Below the pieces are notes generated by a model. The model had not been told where the DNA came from. It saw nothing but the letters and a program-made list of their open reading frames with translations, and made no database searches. DNA of 64,000 bases, from assembly GCF_002211305.1 (NCBI RefSeq), contig NZ_LOKW01000025.1, positions 62,001 through 126,000 of the forward strand, given 5' to 3'. Numbering within the stretch: the first letter of the stretch is position 1; every line of letters starts with the position of its first letter. Of this stretch, positions 18,060 to 26,902 are shown one piece after another. This stretch comes from Rhizobium sp. R634 (lineage in GTDB: Bacteria; Pseudomonadota; Alphaproteobacteria; Rhizobiales; Rhizobiaceae). The translations under genes were made by a program, and so were the position numbers.

Positions 18060-20015
18060 ATGTCGGAGAAGATCCATCCGGTGCCGAAGCCGGTAAAGGC
18101 GCGTGCCCTGATCGATAAGGAAAAGTACCTGAAATGGTACGAGGAGAGCGTCGAGGATCCGGACAAGTTCTGGGGCAAACACGGCAAGCGGATCGACTGG
18201 TTCAAGCCCTATACCAAAGTCAAGAACACCTCCTTTACCGGCAGGGTCTCGATCAAGTGGTTCGAGGACGGGCAGACCAACGTTTCCTACAATTGTATCG
18301 ACCGCCATCTGAAGACGAATGGCGACCAGGTGGCGATCATCTGGGAAGGCGACAATCCCTATATCGACAAGAAGATCACCTATAACGAGCTCTACGAGCA
18401 TGTCTGCCGGATGGCGAACGTGCTGAAGAAGCACGGCGTGAAGAAGGGCGATCGCGTCACCATCTACATGCCGATGGTTCCCGAGGCGGCTTACGCGATG
18501 CTTGCCTGCGCCCGCATCGGCGCGGTGCATTCTGTCGTCTTCGGCGGCTTCTCGCCGGAAGCGCTGGCCGGGCGCATCGTCGACTGCGAATCCACCTTCG
18601 TCATCACCTGCGACGAAGGTCTGCGCGGCGGCAAACCGGTGCCGCTGAAGGACAATACGGATACGGCGATCCACATCGCCGCCCGCCAGCATGTGCATGT
18701 CAACAAGGTGCTGGTCGTGCGCCGTACCGGCGGCAAGACCGGCTGGGCGCCGGGCCGCGATCTCTGGTATCACCAGGAAGTCGCCACGGTGAAGCCGGAA
18801 TGCCCGCCGGTAAAGATGAGGGCGGAAGATCCGCTCTTCATTCTTTACACGTCAGGTTCGACAGGCAAGCCGAAGGGCGTGCTGCACACGACGGGCGGCT
18901 ATCTCGTCTATGCCTCAATGACGCATGAATATGTCTTCGACTATCATCATGGCGACATCTATTGGTGCACGGCCGATGTCGGCTGGGTCACCGGCCATTC
19001 CTATATCGTCTATGGGCCGCTGGCGAACTGCGCAACGACGCTGATGTTCGAGGGCGTGCCGAACTTCCCCGATCAGGGCCGTTTCTGGGAAGTCATCGAC
19101 AAACACAAGGTCAATATCTTCTATACCGCGCCGACGGCGATCCGCTCGCTGATGGGCGCCGGCGACGAATTCGTCACGCGCTCTTCGCGTTCGTCGCTGC
19201 GGCTGCTCGGCACTGTGGGCGAACCGATCAACCCGGAAGCCTGGGAATGGTATTATAACGTCGTCGGCGACAAGCGCTGCCCGGTCATCGATACCTGGTG
19301 GCAGACGGAAACCGGCGGCCATATGATCACGCCGCTGCCGGGCGCCACCGATCTGAAGCCGGGTTCGGCGACGGTGCCGTTCTTCGGCGTCAAGCCTGAG
19401 CTGGTCGACAATGAGGGCAAGGTGCTGGAAGGCCCCGCCGACGGCAATCTCTGCATCGCCGACAGCTGGCCGGGCCAGATGCGCACCGTCTATGGCGATC
19501 ACGACCGCTTCATCCAGACTTATTTCTCCACCTACAAGGGCAAGTATTTCACCGGCGACGGCTGCCGGCGCGACGAAGACGGCTATTACTGGATCACCGG
19601 CCGTGTCGACGACGTACTCAACGTCTCCGGCCACCGGCTCGGAACGGCGGAGGTGGAGTCCGCCCTCGTCTCGCATAATCTGGTGTCGGAGGCCGCGGTG
19701 GTCGGCTATCCGCACTCGATCAAGGGTCAGGGCATCTATTGCTACGTGACGCTGATGGCCGGCCACGAAGGCACCGACACGCTTCGCCAGGAACTGGTGA
19801 AACATGTGCGTACCGAAATCGGACCGATCGCCGCGCCCGATAAGATCCAGTTCGCGCCCGGCCTGCCGAAAACCCGCTCCGGTAAGATCATGCGCCGCAT
19901 CCTGCGCAAGATCGCCGAGGACGATTTCGGCGCTCTCGGCGATACCTCGACGCTTGCCGATCCCGCTGTCGTCGACGATCTGATCGCCAACCGGCAGAAC
20001 AAAGTGACTGCCTAA
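18060..20015 (+). CDS. acs: Acetyl-CoA synthetase
   Basis: Acs converts acetate, ATP and CoA to acetyl-CoA. The start at 18060, five to eleven bases after an AGGAGGAG ribosome site, gives 651 residues, the standard length. The family N terminus (YEESVEDPDKFWGK) is followed by the P-loop YTSGSTGKPKGVLHTTGGY and the WWQTETGGH motif. The C-terminal TRSGKIMRRILRKIA contains the lysine that is acetylated to switch off activity in this family. A hairpin terminator follows directly. It resembles prpE about 2 kb upstream, but the two differ in the P-loop extension. Confidence 0.96.
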   Translation: MSEKIHPVPKPVKARALIDKEKYLKWYEESVEDPDKFWGKHGKRIDWFKPYTKVKNTSFTGRVSIKWFEDGQTNVSYNCIDRHLKTNGDQVAIIWEGDNPYIDKKITYNELYEHVCRMANVLKKHGVKKGDRVTIYMPMVPEAAYAMLACARIGAVHSVVFGGFSPEALAGRIVDCESTFVITCDEGLRGGKPVPLKDNTDTAIHIAARQHVHVNKVLVVRRTGGKTGWAPGRDLWYHQEVATVKPECPPVKMRAEDPLFILYTSGSTGKPKGVLHTTGGYLVYASMTHEYVFDYHHGDIYWCTADVGWVTGHSYIVYGPLANCATTLMFEGVPNFPDQGRFWEVIDKHKVNIFYTAPTAIRSLMGAGDEFVTRSSRSSLRLLGTVGEPINPEAWEWYYNVVGDKRCPVIDTWWQTETGGHMITPLPGATDLKPGSATVPFFGVKPELVDNEGKVLEGPADGNLCIADSWPGQMRTVYGDHDRFIQTYFSTYKGKYFTGDGCRRDEDGYYWITGRVDDVLNVSGHRLGTAEVESALVSHNLVSEAAVVGYPHSIKGQGIYCYVTLMAGHEGTDTLRQELVKHVRTEIGPIAAPDKIQFAPGLPKTRSGKIMRRILRKIAEDDFGALGDTSTLADPAVVDDLIANRQNKVTA

Positions 20016-20020
20016 ACAGA

Positions 20021-20056
20021 AAGGCCGCTCCTCGTTGTTGGAGCGGCCTTCTCTTT
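20021..20056 (+). terminator. Intrinsic terminator of acs
   Basis: AAGGCCGCTCC at 20021-20031 pairs with GGAGCGGCCTT at 20040-20050 across an eight-base loop, followed by a T-rich tail. It starts five bases after the acs stop. Confidence 0.9.
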
Positions 20057-20078
20057 CACGTTGGAAAATCAAGTGCCT

Positions 20079-20288
20079 TTATGCGGCGTTAGCTAGATCA
20101 GCTGGAAACCAAACGGGGCTATCATAGGACGCCTTCATGATTTCAATGCTCCGTTCGCAGTCAGCACGCTTGACATAGCCTTCACTACTAACTGCAATGG
20201 TCTTAGCGTTGGAAGCATCATACTTCCAACGCCATTCGTTACGGGCATCCTTATACATCCAATAGGATGGGTATGTACGTGTGGCCAC
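20079..20288 (-). CDS. Small DUF1508 (YegP-like) protein
   Basis: The likely product is 69 residues with the DUF1508 pattern: an aromatic-rich start (YPSYWMYKDARNEWRWKY), a middle with SEGYVKRADCERSIE and a terminal YDSPVW. The family role is poorly known. The GTG at 20288 is preferred because AAGGAGG lies five bases upstream. The longer frame to 20414 has no ribosome site, and its extra residues do not resemble the family. Base composition is much more AT-rich than the neighbours, which suggests acquisition or a fast-evolving accessory gene. Confidence 0.65.
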   Translation of the reverse strand: MATRTYPSYWMYKDARNEWRWKYDASNAKTIAVSSEGYVKRADCERSIEIMKASYDSPVWFPADLANAA

Positions 20289-20630
20289 ATTGGCCTCCTT
20301 ACGTTTGAAAACGTTAGGCTTGACCACGGCGATAATCTCTGACTCAATACTGTTGTACGGATGCCGCGTCCCGCGCCTAACGCAATAGGCGGGATGCAAA
20401 TCCAAAGCCGTCACTTTTCCTTGGTCGGGGGGGTGGCGGCTTTTTCTTTGCTAAAGCGAAGTAAGGAGGATTCGCTCAGCGGAGTCAAGAAACCCAACAT
20501 GTAGATGCCTTGAAAATTGCGAAAAAGTAAATTATTGTAGATAAATCAGTGTATTATATGATTTTCTGACTTTGTTTCGATTGACGGACAAATCACAAAA
20601 TGTAGATGAAGTCTCGTCTTCGGGACCGAA
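20289..20630. other. AT-rich intergenic stretch
   Basis: No gene is supported in this 340-base gap. The part from about 20510 to 20610 is strongly AT-rich and contains no recognisable repeat, tRNA or integrase remnant. Together with the DUF1508 gene it forms a small compositional island between acs and the SdhAF4-like gene. Confidence 0.5.
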
Positions 20631-20855
20631 TCAGAAATCGATCGCCCTACCATTGATCTCGTAGTCGCCGAAGCGGGCGGGCTCGGCGCCGCCGCGGCCG
20701 CCGATCTCGGGCGGCAGTTCCAGGGGCTTCTGGTTCTTCCGCCGTTCCTCGGCTTCGGCAAGCGCACGCCGGGCAGCCGGAGAGAGCATCTTGCGCGGCG
20801 GCTCCGATCCCTCGGCGGCCGGGATTTCGCTGTTGTCGTTGTCGGCTTCCTGCAT
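20631..20855 (-). CDS. DUF1674 protein, succinate dehydrogenase assembly factor 4-like
   Basis: The 74-residue protein has a charged N-terminal half (AARRALAEAEERRK) and the family C terminus GGRGGAEPARFGDYEINGRAIDF. That pattern is shared by DUF1674 and the mitochondrial SDHAF4 family, which protects the flavinated SdhA subunit during assembly of succinate dehydrogenase. The ribosome site GGAGAAG precedes the ATG. The bacterial function is inferred from the eukaryotic family. It is divergent from htpX. Confidence 0.82.
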   Translation of the reverse strand: MQEADNDNSEIPAAEGSEPPRKMLSPAARRALAEAEERRKNQKPLELPPEIGGRGGAEPARFGDYEINGRAIDF

Positions 20856-20966
20856 TGGCTTCTCCTGCCGGAAAACATTGAAAATGGCGGGTGAATAACC
20901 AAATCATAATGCGCCGGCACCGGGATTGAAAGCTCGTGACGCCGAAATCGGAGATGGAGATCCGCG

Positions 20967-21920
20967 ATGAACCTTGTCCGCACTGCCATGTTGCTCGCCT
21001 TCATGACGGCGCTTTTCATGTTTGTCGGCTTCCTGATCGGCGGTCGGGCCGGCATGATGATCGCATTCGTCATTGCCGCCGGCATGAATTTCTTCTCCTA
21101 CTGGAACTCCGACCGCATGGTGCTTTCGGCCTACCGCGCCCAGCAGGTCGATGAACGCAACGCGCCGGAATTCTTTGCGATCGTGCGCGATCTCGCTCGC
21201 AATGCCGGCCTGCCGATGCCGAAGGTCTATCTCTACGACAGCCCGCAGCCGAATGCCTTCGCCACCGGCCGCAATCCCGAAAATGCCGCCGTCGCCGCCT
21301 CGACGGGTCTGCTGCAAGCATTGTCCCCGGAGGAGGTCGCCGGCGTAATGGCGCATGAGCTTGCCCATATCCAAAACCGCGACACGCTGACCATGACGAT
21401 CACGGCAACGCTTGCCGGTGCGATCTCGATGCTCGGCAATTTCGCCTTCTTCTTCGGCGGCAACCGCGAGAACAACAATCCGCTCGGTTTCATCGGCGTC
21501 CTCGTCGCGATGATCGTGGCGCCGCTCGCCGCCATGCTGGTGCAGATGGCGATCAGCCGCACGCGCGAATATTCGGCCGACCGGCGCGGCGCCGAGATCT
21601 GCGGCAACCCGCTCTGGCTCGCCTCGGCGCTCGGCAAGATCGCGCGGGGTGCTGCGCATGTCCCGAACGAAGACGCCGAACGCAATCCGGCGACGGCGCA
21701 TATGTTCATCATCAATCCGCTCTCCGGCGAGCGCATGGACAATCTGTTTTCCACGCATCCGAATACCGAAAACCGCATCGCCGCGCTGCAGGAGATGGCG
21801 CAGGGCGGCATGAATGTCTCGACTGGGCCGGTCCGTGCTGCTAATCCGTCGCGCAAATCGCGCTCTGTTCCGAATACGGGTCGCGGTGGTTCGCAACCGC
21901 CAAAAGGTCCGTGGTCTTGA
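20967..21920 (+). CDS. htpX: Membrane zinc protease HtpX
   Basis: HtpX is an inner-membrane M48 metalloprotease that degrades misfolded membrane proteins. Two N-terminal hydrophobic segments (about residues 5-45) precede the catalytic zinc motif HELAH at residues 130-134. Two further membrane segments follow near residues 145-200, then the third-ligand region SADRRGAE. The 317-residue length is slightly above the Escherichia coli protein because of a basic, low-complexity tail (RKSRSVPNTGRGGSQPP). The stop overlaps the GTG start of rsmB, suggesting translational coupling. Confidence 0.95.
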   Translation: MNLVRTAMLLAFMTALFMFVGFLIGGRAGMMIAFVIAAGMNFFSYWNSDRMVLSAYRAQQVDERNAPEFFAIVRDLARNAGLPMPKVYLYDSPQPNAFATGRNPENAAVAASTGLLQALSPEEVAGVMAHELAHIQNRDTLTMTITATLAGAISMLGNFAFFFGGNRENNNPLGFIGVLVAMIVAPLAAMLVQMAISRTREYSADRRGAEICGNPLWLASALGKIARGAAHVPNEDAERNPATAHMFIINPLSGERMDNLFSTHPNTENRIAALQEMAQGGMNVSTGPVRAANPSRKSRSVPNTGRGGSQPPKGPWS

Positions 21921-23299
21921 ATTCTGACGGCACGAAGAAGCCATTCCGCAAACAGAAGCCCTCCGCGCCCCGATCGGTGCCTGATAAGCCCGGCCTGCAG
22001 GCCCGGGCCGCGGCGGCGAAAATCCTGGCTGCCGTGGTCGACCGCAAGCTGCCGCTCGACGGCGCTCTCGACCACGAACATGGCAATCCCGCCTATAAGG
22101 CGCTGGGCGAGGGCGATCGGGCGCTTGTGCGCGCCATCCTGAATACCACACTTCGCCATCTGCCGCGCATCGACGCGGCAATCGCCGCCCTCCTGGATTC
22201 GCCGCTGCCTGAGGGCGCGCGGGCGCTGCATCACGTTCTCGCCATCGGCGCGGCGCAGATCCTCTATCTCGATGTGCCCGATCATTCGGCCGTCGATCTT
22301 GCCGTCGAACAGGCCAATCAGGATCCGCGCAATCGCCGTTTCGCCAAGCTGGTCAATGCCATCCTGCGCCGTCTCGGCCGCGAGAAGAACGAGGTGCTGG
22401 AAGAGATCGGCAAGGTTGCGCCGATGCCGGCCTGGTTCATTGCGAGGCTGGAGAAAGCCTATGGCGGGGAAGCGGCGCTGGCGATTTCCGAATCCCAGCT
22501 CGAGCCCGCCGCGATCGATCTGACCGTCAAATCCGCACCCGAAGATTGGGCGAAGCGCCTGAACGGCGTCGTTCTGCCGACGGGCGGCGTGAGGCTTGCG
22601 GCCTTCGAAGGCGGCATTCCCTTGCTCGAAGGTTTCGACGAGGGCACATGGTGGGTGCAGGATGCGGCGGCCAGCATTCCGGCCAAGCTTTTCGGCGATC
22701 TCTCGGGTAAACGCGCTGCCGATCTCTGTGCCGCGCCCGGCGGCAAGACGGCGCAGCTCATCCTTGCCGGGGCTGCCGTCACCGCCCTCGACCAATCGGA
22801 AAGCCGGCTAAGACGGCTGCGGTCGAACCTGGAACGGCTTGGCCTGAAGGCCGAGACGATCGCGACGGACCTGACCAAATTCGAGCCGGCCGAGCGCTTC
22901 GATGCGATCCTGCTCGACGCCCCCTGCTCCTCGACCGGTACCACCCGCCGGCATCCCGACGTGCTGTGGACCAAAGGGCCTGACGATATCGCCCGGCTTG
23001 CGGCGCTGCAGGAGCGGCTGCTGCGTCATGCGCTGACTTTGCTGAAGCCGGGCGGCATGCTGGTTTTCTCGAACTGCTCGCTCGATCCGGCAGAAGGCGA
23101 AGAGGTCGTTGCCCGTATTCTCGCCGGTACGGATGCGGTCGAGCGCGTTGCGATCGACGCCCGTGACTGGCCGGGCCTCGAAGCGGCGGTCACGCCGCTC
23201 GGGGAATTCCGCACCCTCCCCACAATGCTGAAAATGACCGGTGGTGTTGCCTCCGGCCTCGACGGCTTCTATGCGGCCGTGCTGCGTCGAACAGCGTAA
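21911..23299 (+). CDS. rsmB: 16S rRNA (cytosine(967)-C5)-methyltransferase
   Basis: RsmB (Sun) methylates C5 of C967 in 16S rRNA. The 462-residue protein has an N-terminal NusB-like RNA-binding domain (around residues 25-165) and a C-terminal Rossmann methyltransferase with LCAAPGGKT. The two catalytic cysteines lie in DAPCSSTGT and SNCSLDP. The start is a GTG at 21911 overlapping htpX by ten bases; a TTG at 21917 is an alternative. The first 25 residues are basic and poorly conserved. Confidence 0.92.
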   Translation: MVLNSDGTKKPFRKQKPSAPRSVPDKPGLQARAAAAKILAAVVDRKLPLDGALDHEHGNPAYKALGEGDRALVRAILNTTLRHLPRIDAAIAALLDSPLPEGARALHHVLAIGAAQILYLDVPDHSAVDLAVEQANQDPRNRRFAKLVNAILRRLGREKNEVLEEIGKVAPMPAWFIARLEKAYGGEAALAISESQLEPAAIDLTVKSAPEDWAKRLNGVVLPTGGVRLAAFEGGIPLLEGFDEGTWWVQDAAASIPAKLFGDLSGKRAADLCAAPGGKTAQLILAGAAVTALDQSESRLRRLRSNLERLGLKAETIATDLTKFEPAERFDAILLDAPCSSTGTTRRHPDVLWTKGPDDIARLAALQERLLRHALTLLKPGGMLVFSNCSLDPAEGEEVVARILAGTDAVERVAIDARDWPGLEAAVTPLGEFRTLPTMLKMTGGVASGLDGFYAAVLRRTA

Positions 23300-23447
23300 T
23301 CGCAGCTCCGAGAACCGTTGGATAATCTCCGGCGGCGCGCATGAATTTGAGTATATTCGAACCTTGTCACAAATTAATTCATTGCGGGCGATGAAATCGG
23401 CCGCTTTTCACCTATTCTTAACCACGAGGGTCAATAGACAATAGAAT

Positions 23448-25121
23448 ATGCAGTCCGGTCCGCGTTTTGCGAGCATGTATGTTCGGGAGGCTTGGCGGCG
23501 CGCCTTGCGCCGCGTCGCGTTGCTGCGCCTGAAGCTCATTCGCCATTCCATCAAACCGCCCGAGCGCCTGATCGTCGCGCCGACCGATCTTCGCGGCATC
23601 GATCCGCATGTCGCCGACGAAATCCTCAACGGGCGCTTTCTGCTGGCCGGGCGCATGCTCGAGACCAGTGGAAAATCGCCCTTTACCTTCACCCTGCCCT
23701 CGCGCCCTTTTGCGATCCGCCTCCATAGCTTCGGCTGGCTGCGGCATATGCGGGCGCACAAGACGGAGCGCAGCGCGGCCGCTGCCCGTGCAATCGTCGA
23801 CAGCTGGCTTTCCATCCATGCCGGCCGCATGGAGGGCGTCGCCTGGGAGCCCGACGTCACCGCCCAGCGCGTCATTGCCTGGCTCTCGCACTCGCCTGTC
23901 GTGCTGCAGAATGCCGATCGCGGCTTCTATCGCCGTTTCATGAAATCGCTGGCGTTCCAGGTGAAATTCCTGCACCGCATGGCGCCGTTCACGCTGGGCG
24001 GCCTGGAGCTGTTTCGGCTGCGCATCGCGCTCGCCATGGCCTCCGTCGCCATGCCGACCCGCGCATCGACGTTGAAAAGAGCCGCGCGGGCCCTCGACCG
24101 CGAGTTCGATAGCCAGATTCTGCCGGATGGCGGCCACGTCTCGCGCAACCCGCGCGCCGGCCTGGAACTGCTGCTCGATCTGCTGCCGCTGCGGCAGACC
24201 TATGTCAATCTCGGCCACGATCTGCCGCAGAAGCTGATCTCCGGCATCGACCGCATGTATCCGGCATTGCGGTTCTTCCGCCATCAGGATGGAGACCTGG
24301 CGCTTTTCAACGGCGCCACCTCGACACTCGCAAACGAGCTGATGTCGGTGCTCAGATATGACGAGACGGCAGGCCAGCCGTTCAAAGCTCTGCCGCAGTC
24401 GCGTTATCAGCGGCTTTCCGCAGGAAAGACGGTCATCATCGCCGATACCGGCGTGCCGCCTTCCGGAGGCGCGCTACGGACCGCGCATGCTGGCAGCCTC
24501 TCTTTCGAGATGTCGTCCGGCCGGCATCGCTTCATCGTCAATTCCGGATCGCCGAAATTTGCCGGGCATCGTTATGTCCAGATGGCGCGCACGACGGCGG
24601 CCCATTCGACCGTCATCCTCAGCGACACCTCATCCAGCCGTTTTTCACATTCTCCTTTTCTCAGCCACGCGATCATCGAGCCGGTCAGAACCGTCAGCGT
24701 CGAGCGGGCCGAAACGGAGGATGGACGCGACGGCATCAAGCTCAGCCATGATGGTTATCTCAGAACCTTCGGCGTGATGCACGAGCGTGAACTGACGCTC
24801 AACGCCGCCGGCTCGATCGTCACCGGCCGCGACCGGCTCGTCGTCCGGGAAGGATATGAGAGTGATGAGCCGCTGAAGGCGGTCGCCCGCTTTCATATTC
24901 ACCCGTCGATCGTGCTGGAGCAGAGCGACGGCGAATCCGTGCTGCTGACGGCGCCGGACGGCGAAAGCTGGCTGTTTTCCGCGCCCGGCAATGAAGTGCT
25001 GATCACCGAAGACATTTTCTTCGCCGACAGCTCCGGCATTTGCGGCTCGGACCAGATCGAGATCGATTTCGATCTTGCCGGCAAGACGGAAATCCGTTGG
25101 TTCCTGTCTCGCAAAGGTTAG
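23448..25121 (+). CDS. Heparinase II/III family protein
   Basis: The 557-residue protein has an N-terminal alpha-helical toroid-like region (approximately residues 60-320) and a C-terminal beta-sandwich with the heparinase II/III motif around SFEMSSGRHRFIVNSGSP and AHSTVILSDTSSSRF. Family members are polysaccharide lyases acting on uronic-acid-containing glycans. No obvious signal peptide is present, and the first 50 residues are basic (RRALRRVALLRLK), so location is uncertain. A downstream ATG at 23475 is possible. The gene sits between rsmB and purH. The real substrate cannot be named from sequence. Confidence 0.82.
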   Translation: MQSGPRFASMYVREAWRRALRRVALLRLKLIRHSIKPPERLIVAPTDLRGIDPHVADEILNGRFLLAGRMLETSGKSPFTFTLPSRPFAIRLHSFGWLRHMRAHKTERSAAAARAIVDSWLSIHAGRMEGVAWEPDVTAQRVIAWLSHSPVVLQNADRGFYRRFMKSLAFQVKFLHRMAPFTLGGLELFRLRIALAMASVAMPTRASTLKRAARALDREFDSQILPDGGHVSRNPRAGLELLLDLLPLRQTYVNLGHDLPQKLISGIDRMYPALRFFRHQDGDLALFNGATSTLANELMSVLRYDETAGQPFKALPQSRYQRLSAGKTVIIADTGVPPSGGALRTAHAGSLSFEMSSGRHRFIVNSGSPKFAGHRYVQMARTTAAHSTVILSDTSSSRFSHSPFLSHAIIEPVRTVSVERAETEDGRDGIKLSHDGYLRTFGVMHERELTLNAAGSIVTGRDRLVVREGYESDEPLKAVARFHIHPSIVLEQSDGESVLLTAPDGESWLFSAPGNEVLITEDIFFADSSGICGSDQIEIDFDLAGKTEIRWFLSRKG

Positions 25122-25247
25122 AGCGCCCGGCGATCTTTCAGATCCTGTGCTGACTCCTGTTTGCGCGGGGGCAAAGCTGTGCTAACGCCACGCCAACATG
25201 CAGGCGTCCCCTGCGGATGTCTCCCGAGCCCGAACGGAGAAGGTTTC

Positions 25248-26864
25248 ATGGCCGTCATTTCCAAGAAGATCCCCGCCCCCGACAAGGTCGAAATCAAGAC
25301 CGCCCTCCTCTCCGTCTTCGACAAGACCGGGGTCGTCGAGCTTGCCCGCTCCCTGTCCGAACGCGGCGTGCGGCTGCTGTCGACCGGCGGCACTTACAAG
25401 GCGATCGCCGCTGCCGGCCTTGCTGTCACCGATGTCTCCGAAATCACCGGCTTTCCCGAGATCATGGATGGACGCGTCAAGACGCTGCATCCGACGGTGC
25501 ATGGCGGCCTGCTGGCAATCCGCGACGATGGCGAGCACCAGGAGGCGATGAAAAAGCACGGCATCGAGGCCATCGATCTCGCCGTCATCAATCTCTACCC
25601 CTTCGAGGAAGTGCGCGCGACCGGCGGCGATTATCCGACGACCGTCGAGAATATCGATATCGGCGGTCCGGCGATGATCCGCGCATCGGCCAAGAACCAT
25701 GCCTATGTGACGATCCTGACCGATCCGGCGGATTATGCCGAACTGCTCGAGCAGCTTTCTGCCGATGGTGGCAAGACCGCCTATGCCTTCCGCCAGCGCA
25801 TGGCCGCCAAGGCCTATGCCCGCACTGCGGCCTATGACGCGATGATTTCCAACTGGTTTGCCGAGGCGCTGTCGATCGACACGCCGCGTCACCGCGTCAT
25901 CGGCGGCGCGTTGAAGGAAGAGATGCGCTACGGCGAAAACCCGCATCAGAAGGCAGCCTTCTATGTGACCGGCGAGAAGCGCCCCGGCGTGTCGACGGCC
26001 ACCCTTCTCCAGGGCAAGCAGCTCTCCTACAACAACATCAACGATACCGACGCGGCCTACGAGCTGGTCGCCGAGTTCCTGCCGGAGAAGGCGCCGGCCT
26101 GCGCCATCATCAAACATGCCAATCCCTGCGGCGTCGCGACCGGCGCGAGCCTGGTCGAAGCCTATCGGCGGGCGCTGGCCTGCGATTCAGTGTCGGCCTT
26201 CGGCGGCATCATCGCGCTCAACCAGACCTTGGATGCGGAAACGGCTGAAGAAATCGTCAAGCTCTTCACCGAAGTCATCATCGCGCCCGACGTGACCGAG
26301 GAGGCGAAGGCGATCGTTGCCCGCAAGCCGAACCTGCGGCTGCTGTCGGCCGGCGGCCTGCCCGATCCGCGCGCCGCGGGCCTGACGGCGAAGACGGTTT
26401 CCGGCGGCTTGCTCGTCCAGAGCCGCGACAACGGCATGGTCGAGGATCTGGAGCTCAAGGTCGTCACCAAGCGCGCGCCGACGGCACAGGAGCTCGAGGA
26501 CATGAAGTTCGCCTTCAAGGTCGGCAAGCATGTGAAATCGAATGCCGTGGTCTATGCCAAGGACGGCCAGACCGCCGGTATCGGCGCCGGTCAGATGAGC
26601 CGGGTCGATTCCGCCCGCATCGCCGCCCTGAAGGCCGAAGAGGCGGCCAAGGCGCTCGGCCTTGCGGTTCCGATGACAAACGGCTCGGCGGTCGCTTCCG
26701 AAGCCTTCCTGCCGTTTGCCGATGGCCTTCTGTCGATGATCGCCGCAGGGGCGACGGCGGTCATCCAGCCCGGCGGCTCGATGCGCGATCAGGAGGTCAT
26801 CGATGCCGCGAACGAACATGGCGTCGCCATGGTCTTCACCGGCATGCGCCATTTCCGGCACTGA
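25248..26864 (+). CDS. purH: Bifunctional AICAR transformylase/IMP cyclohydrolase
   Basis: PurH catalyses the last two steps of IMP synthesis. The start at 25248 gives 538 residues, the usual length, with GGAGAAGG upstream; the frame extends to 25161 without homology. The N-terminal IMP cyclohydrolase domain has LLSVFDKTGVVELAR, STGGTYKAI and the MDGRVKTLHP motif. The C-terminal transformylase shows IIKHANPCGVA and the terminal GMRHFRH. The protein is complete. It is convergent with the following MFS gene. Confidence 0.97.
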   Translation: MAVISKKIPAPDKVEIKTALLSVFDKTGVVELARSLSERGVRLLSTGGTYKAIAAAGLAVTDVSEITGFPEIMDGRVKTLHPTVHGGLLAIRDDGEHQEAMKKHGIEAIDLAVINLYPFEEVRATGGDYPTTVENIDIGGPAMIRASAKNHAYVTILTDPADYAELLEQLSADGGKTAYAFRQRMAAKAYARTAAYDAMISNWFAEALSIDTPRHRVIGGALKEEMRYGENPHQKAAFYVTGEKRPGVSTATLLQGKQLSYNNINDTDAAYELVAEFLPEKAPACAIIKHANPCGVATGASLVEAYRRALACDSVSAFGGIIALNQTLDAETAEEIVKLFTEVIIAPDVTEEAKAIVARKPNLRLLSAGGLPDPRAAGLTAKTVSGGLLVQSRDNGMVEDLELKVVTKRAPTAQELEDMKFAFKVGKHVKSNAVVYAKDGQTAGIGAGQMSRVDSARIAALKAEEAAKALGLAVPMTNGSAVASEAFLPFADGLLSMIAAGATAVIQPGGSMRDQEVIDAANEHGVAMVFTGMRHFRH

Positions 26865-26902
26865 ATGAGGCTGCCGTCAGGTCCGGGCGCGCGTCGTATT
26901 TC

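Noticed and set aside
25122..25247. A ZTP-type riboswitch before purH
   Set aside because: The leader has a small GCAGG/CCTGC hairpin, but the conserved motif sequences of that riboswitch are absent.
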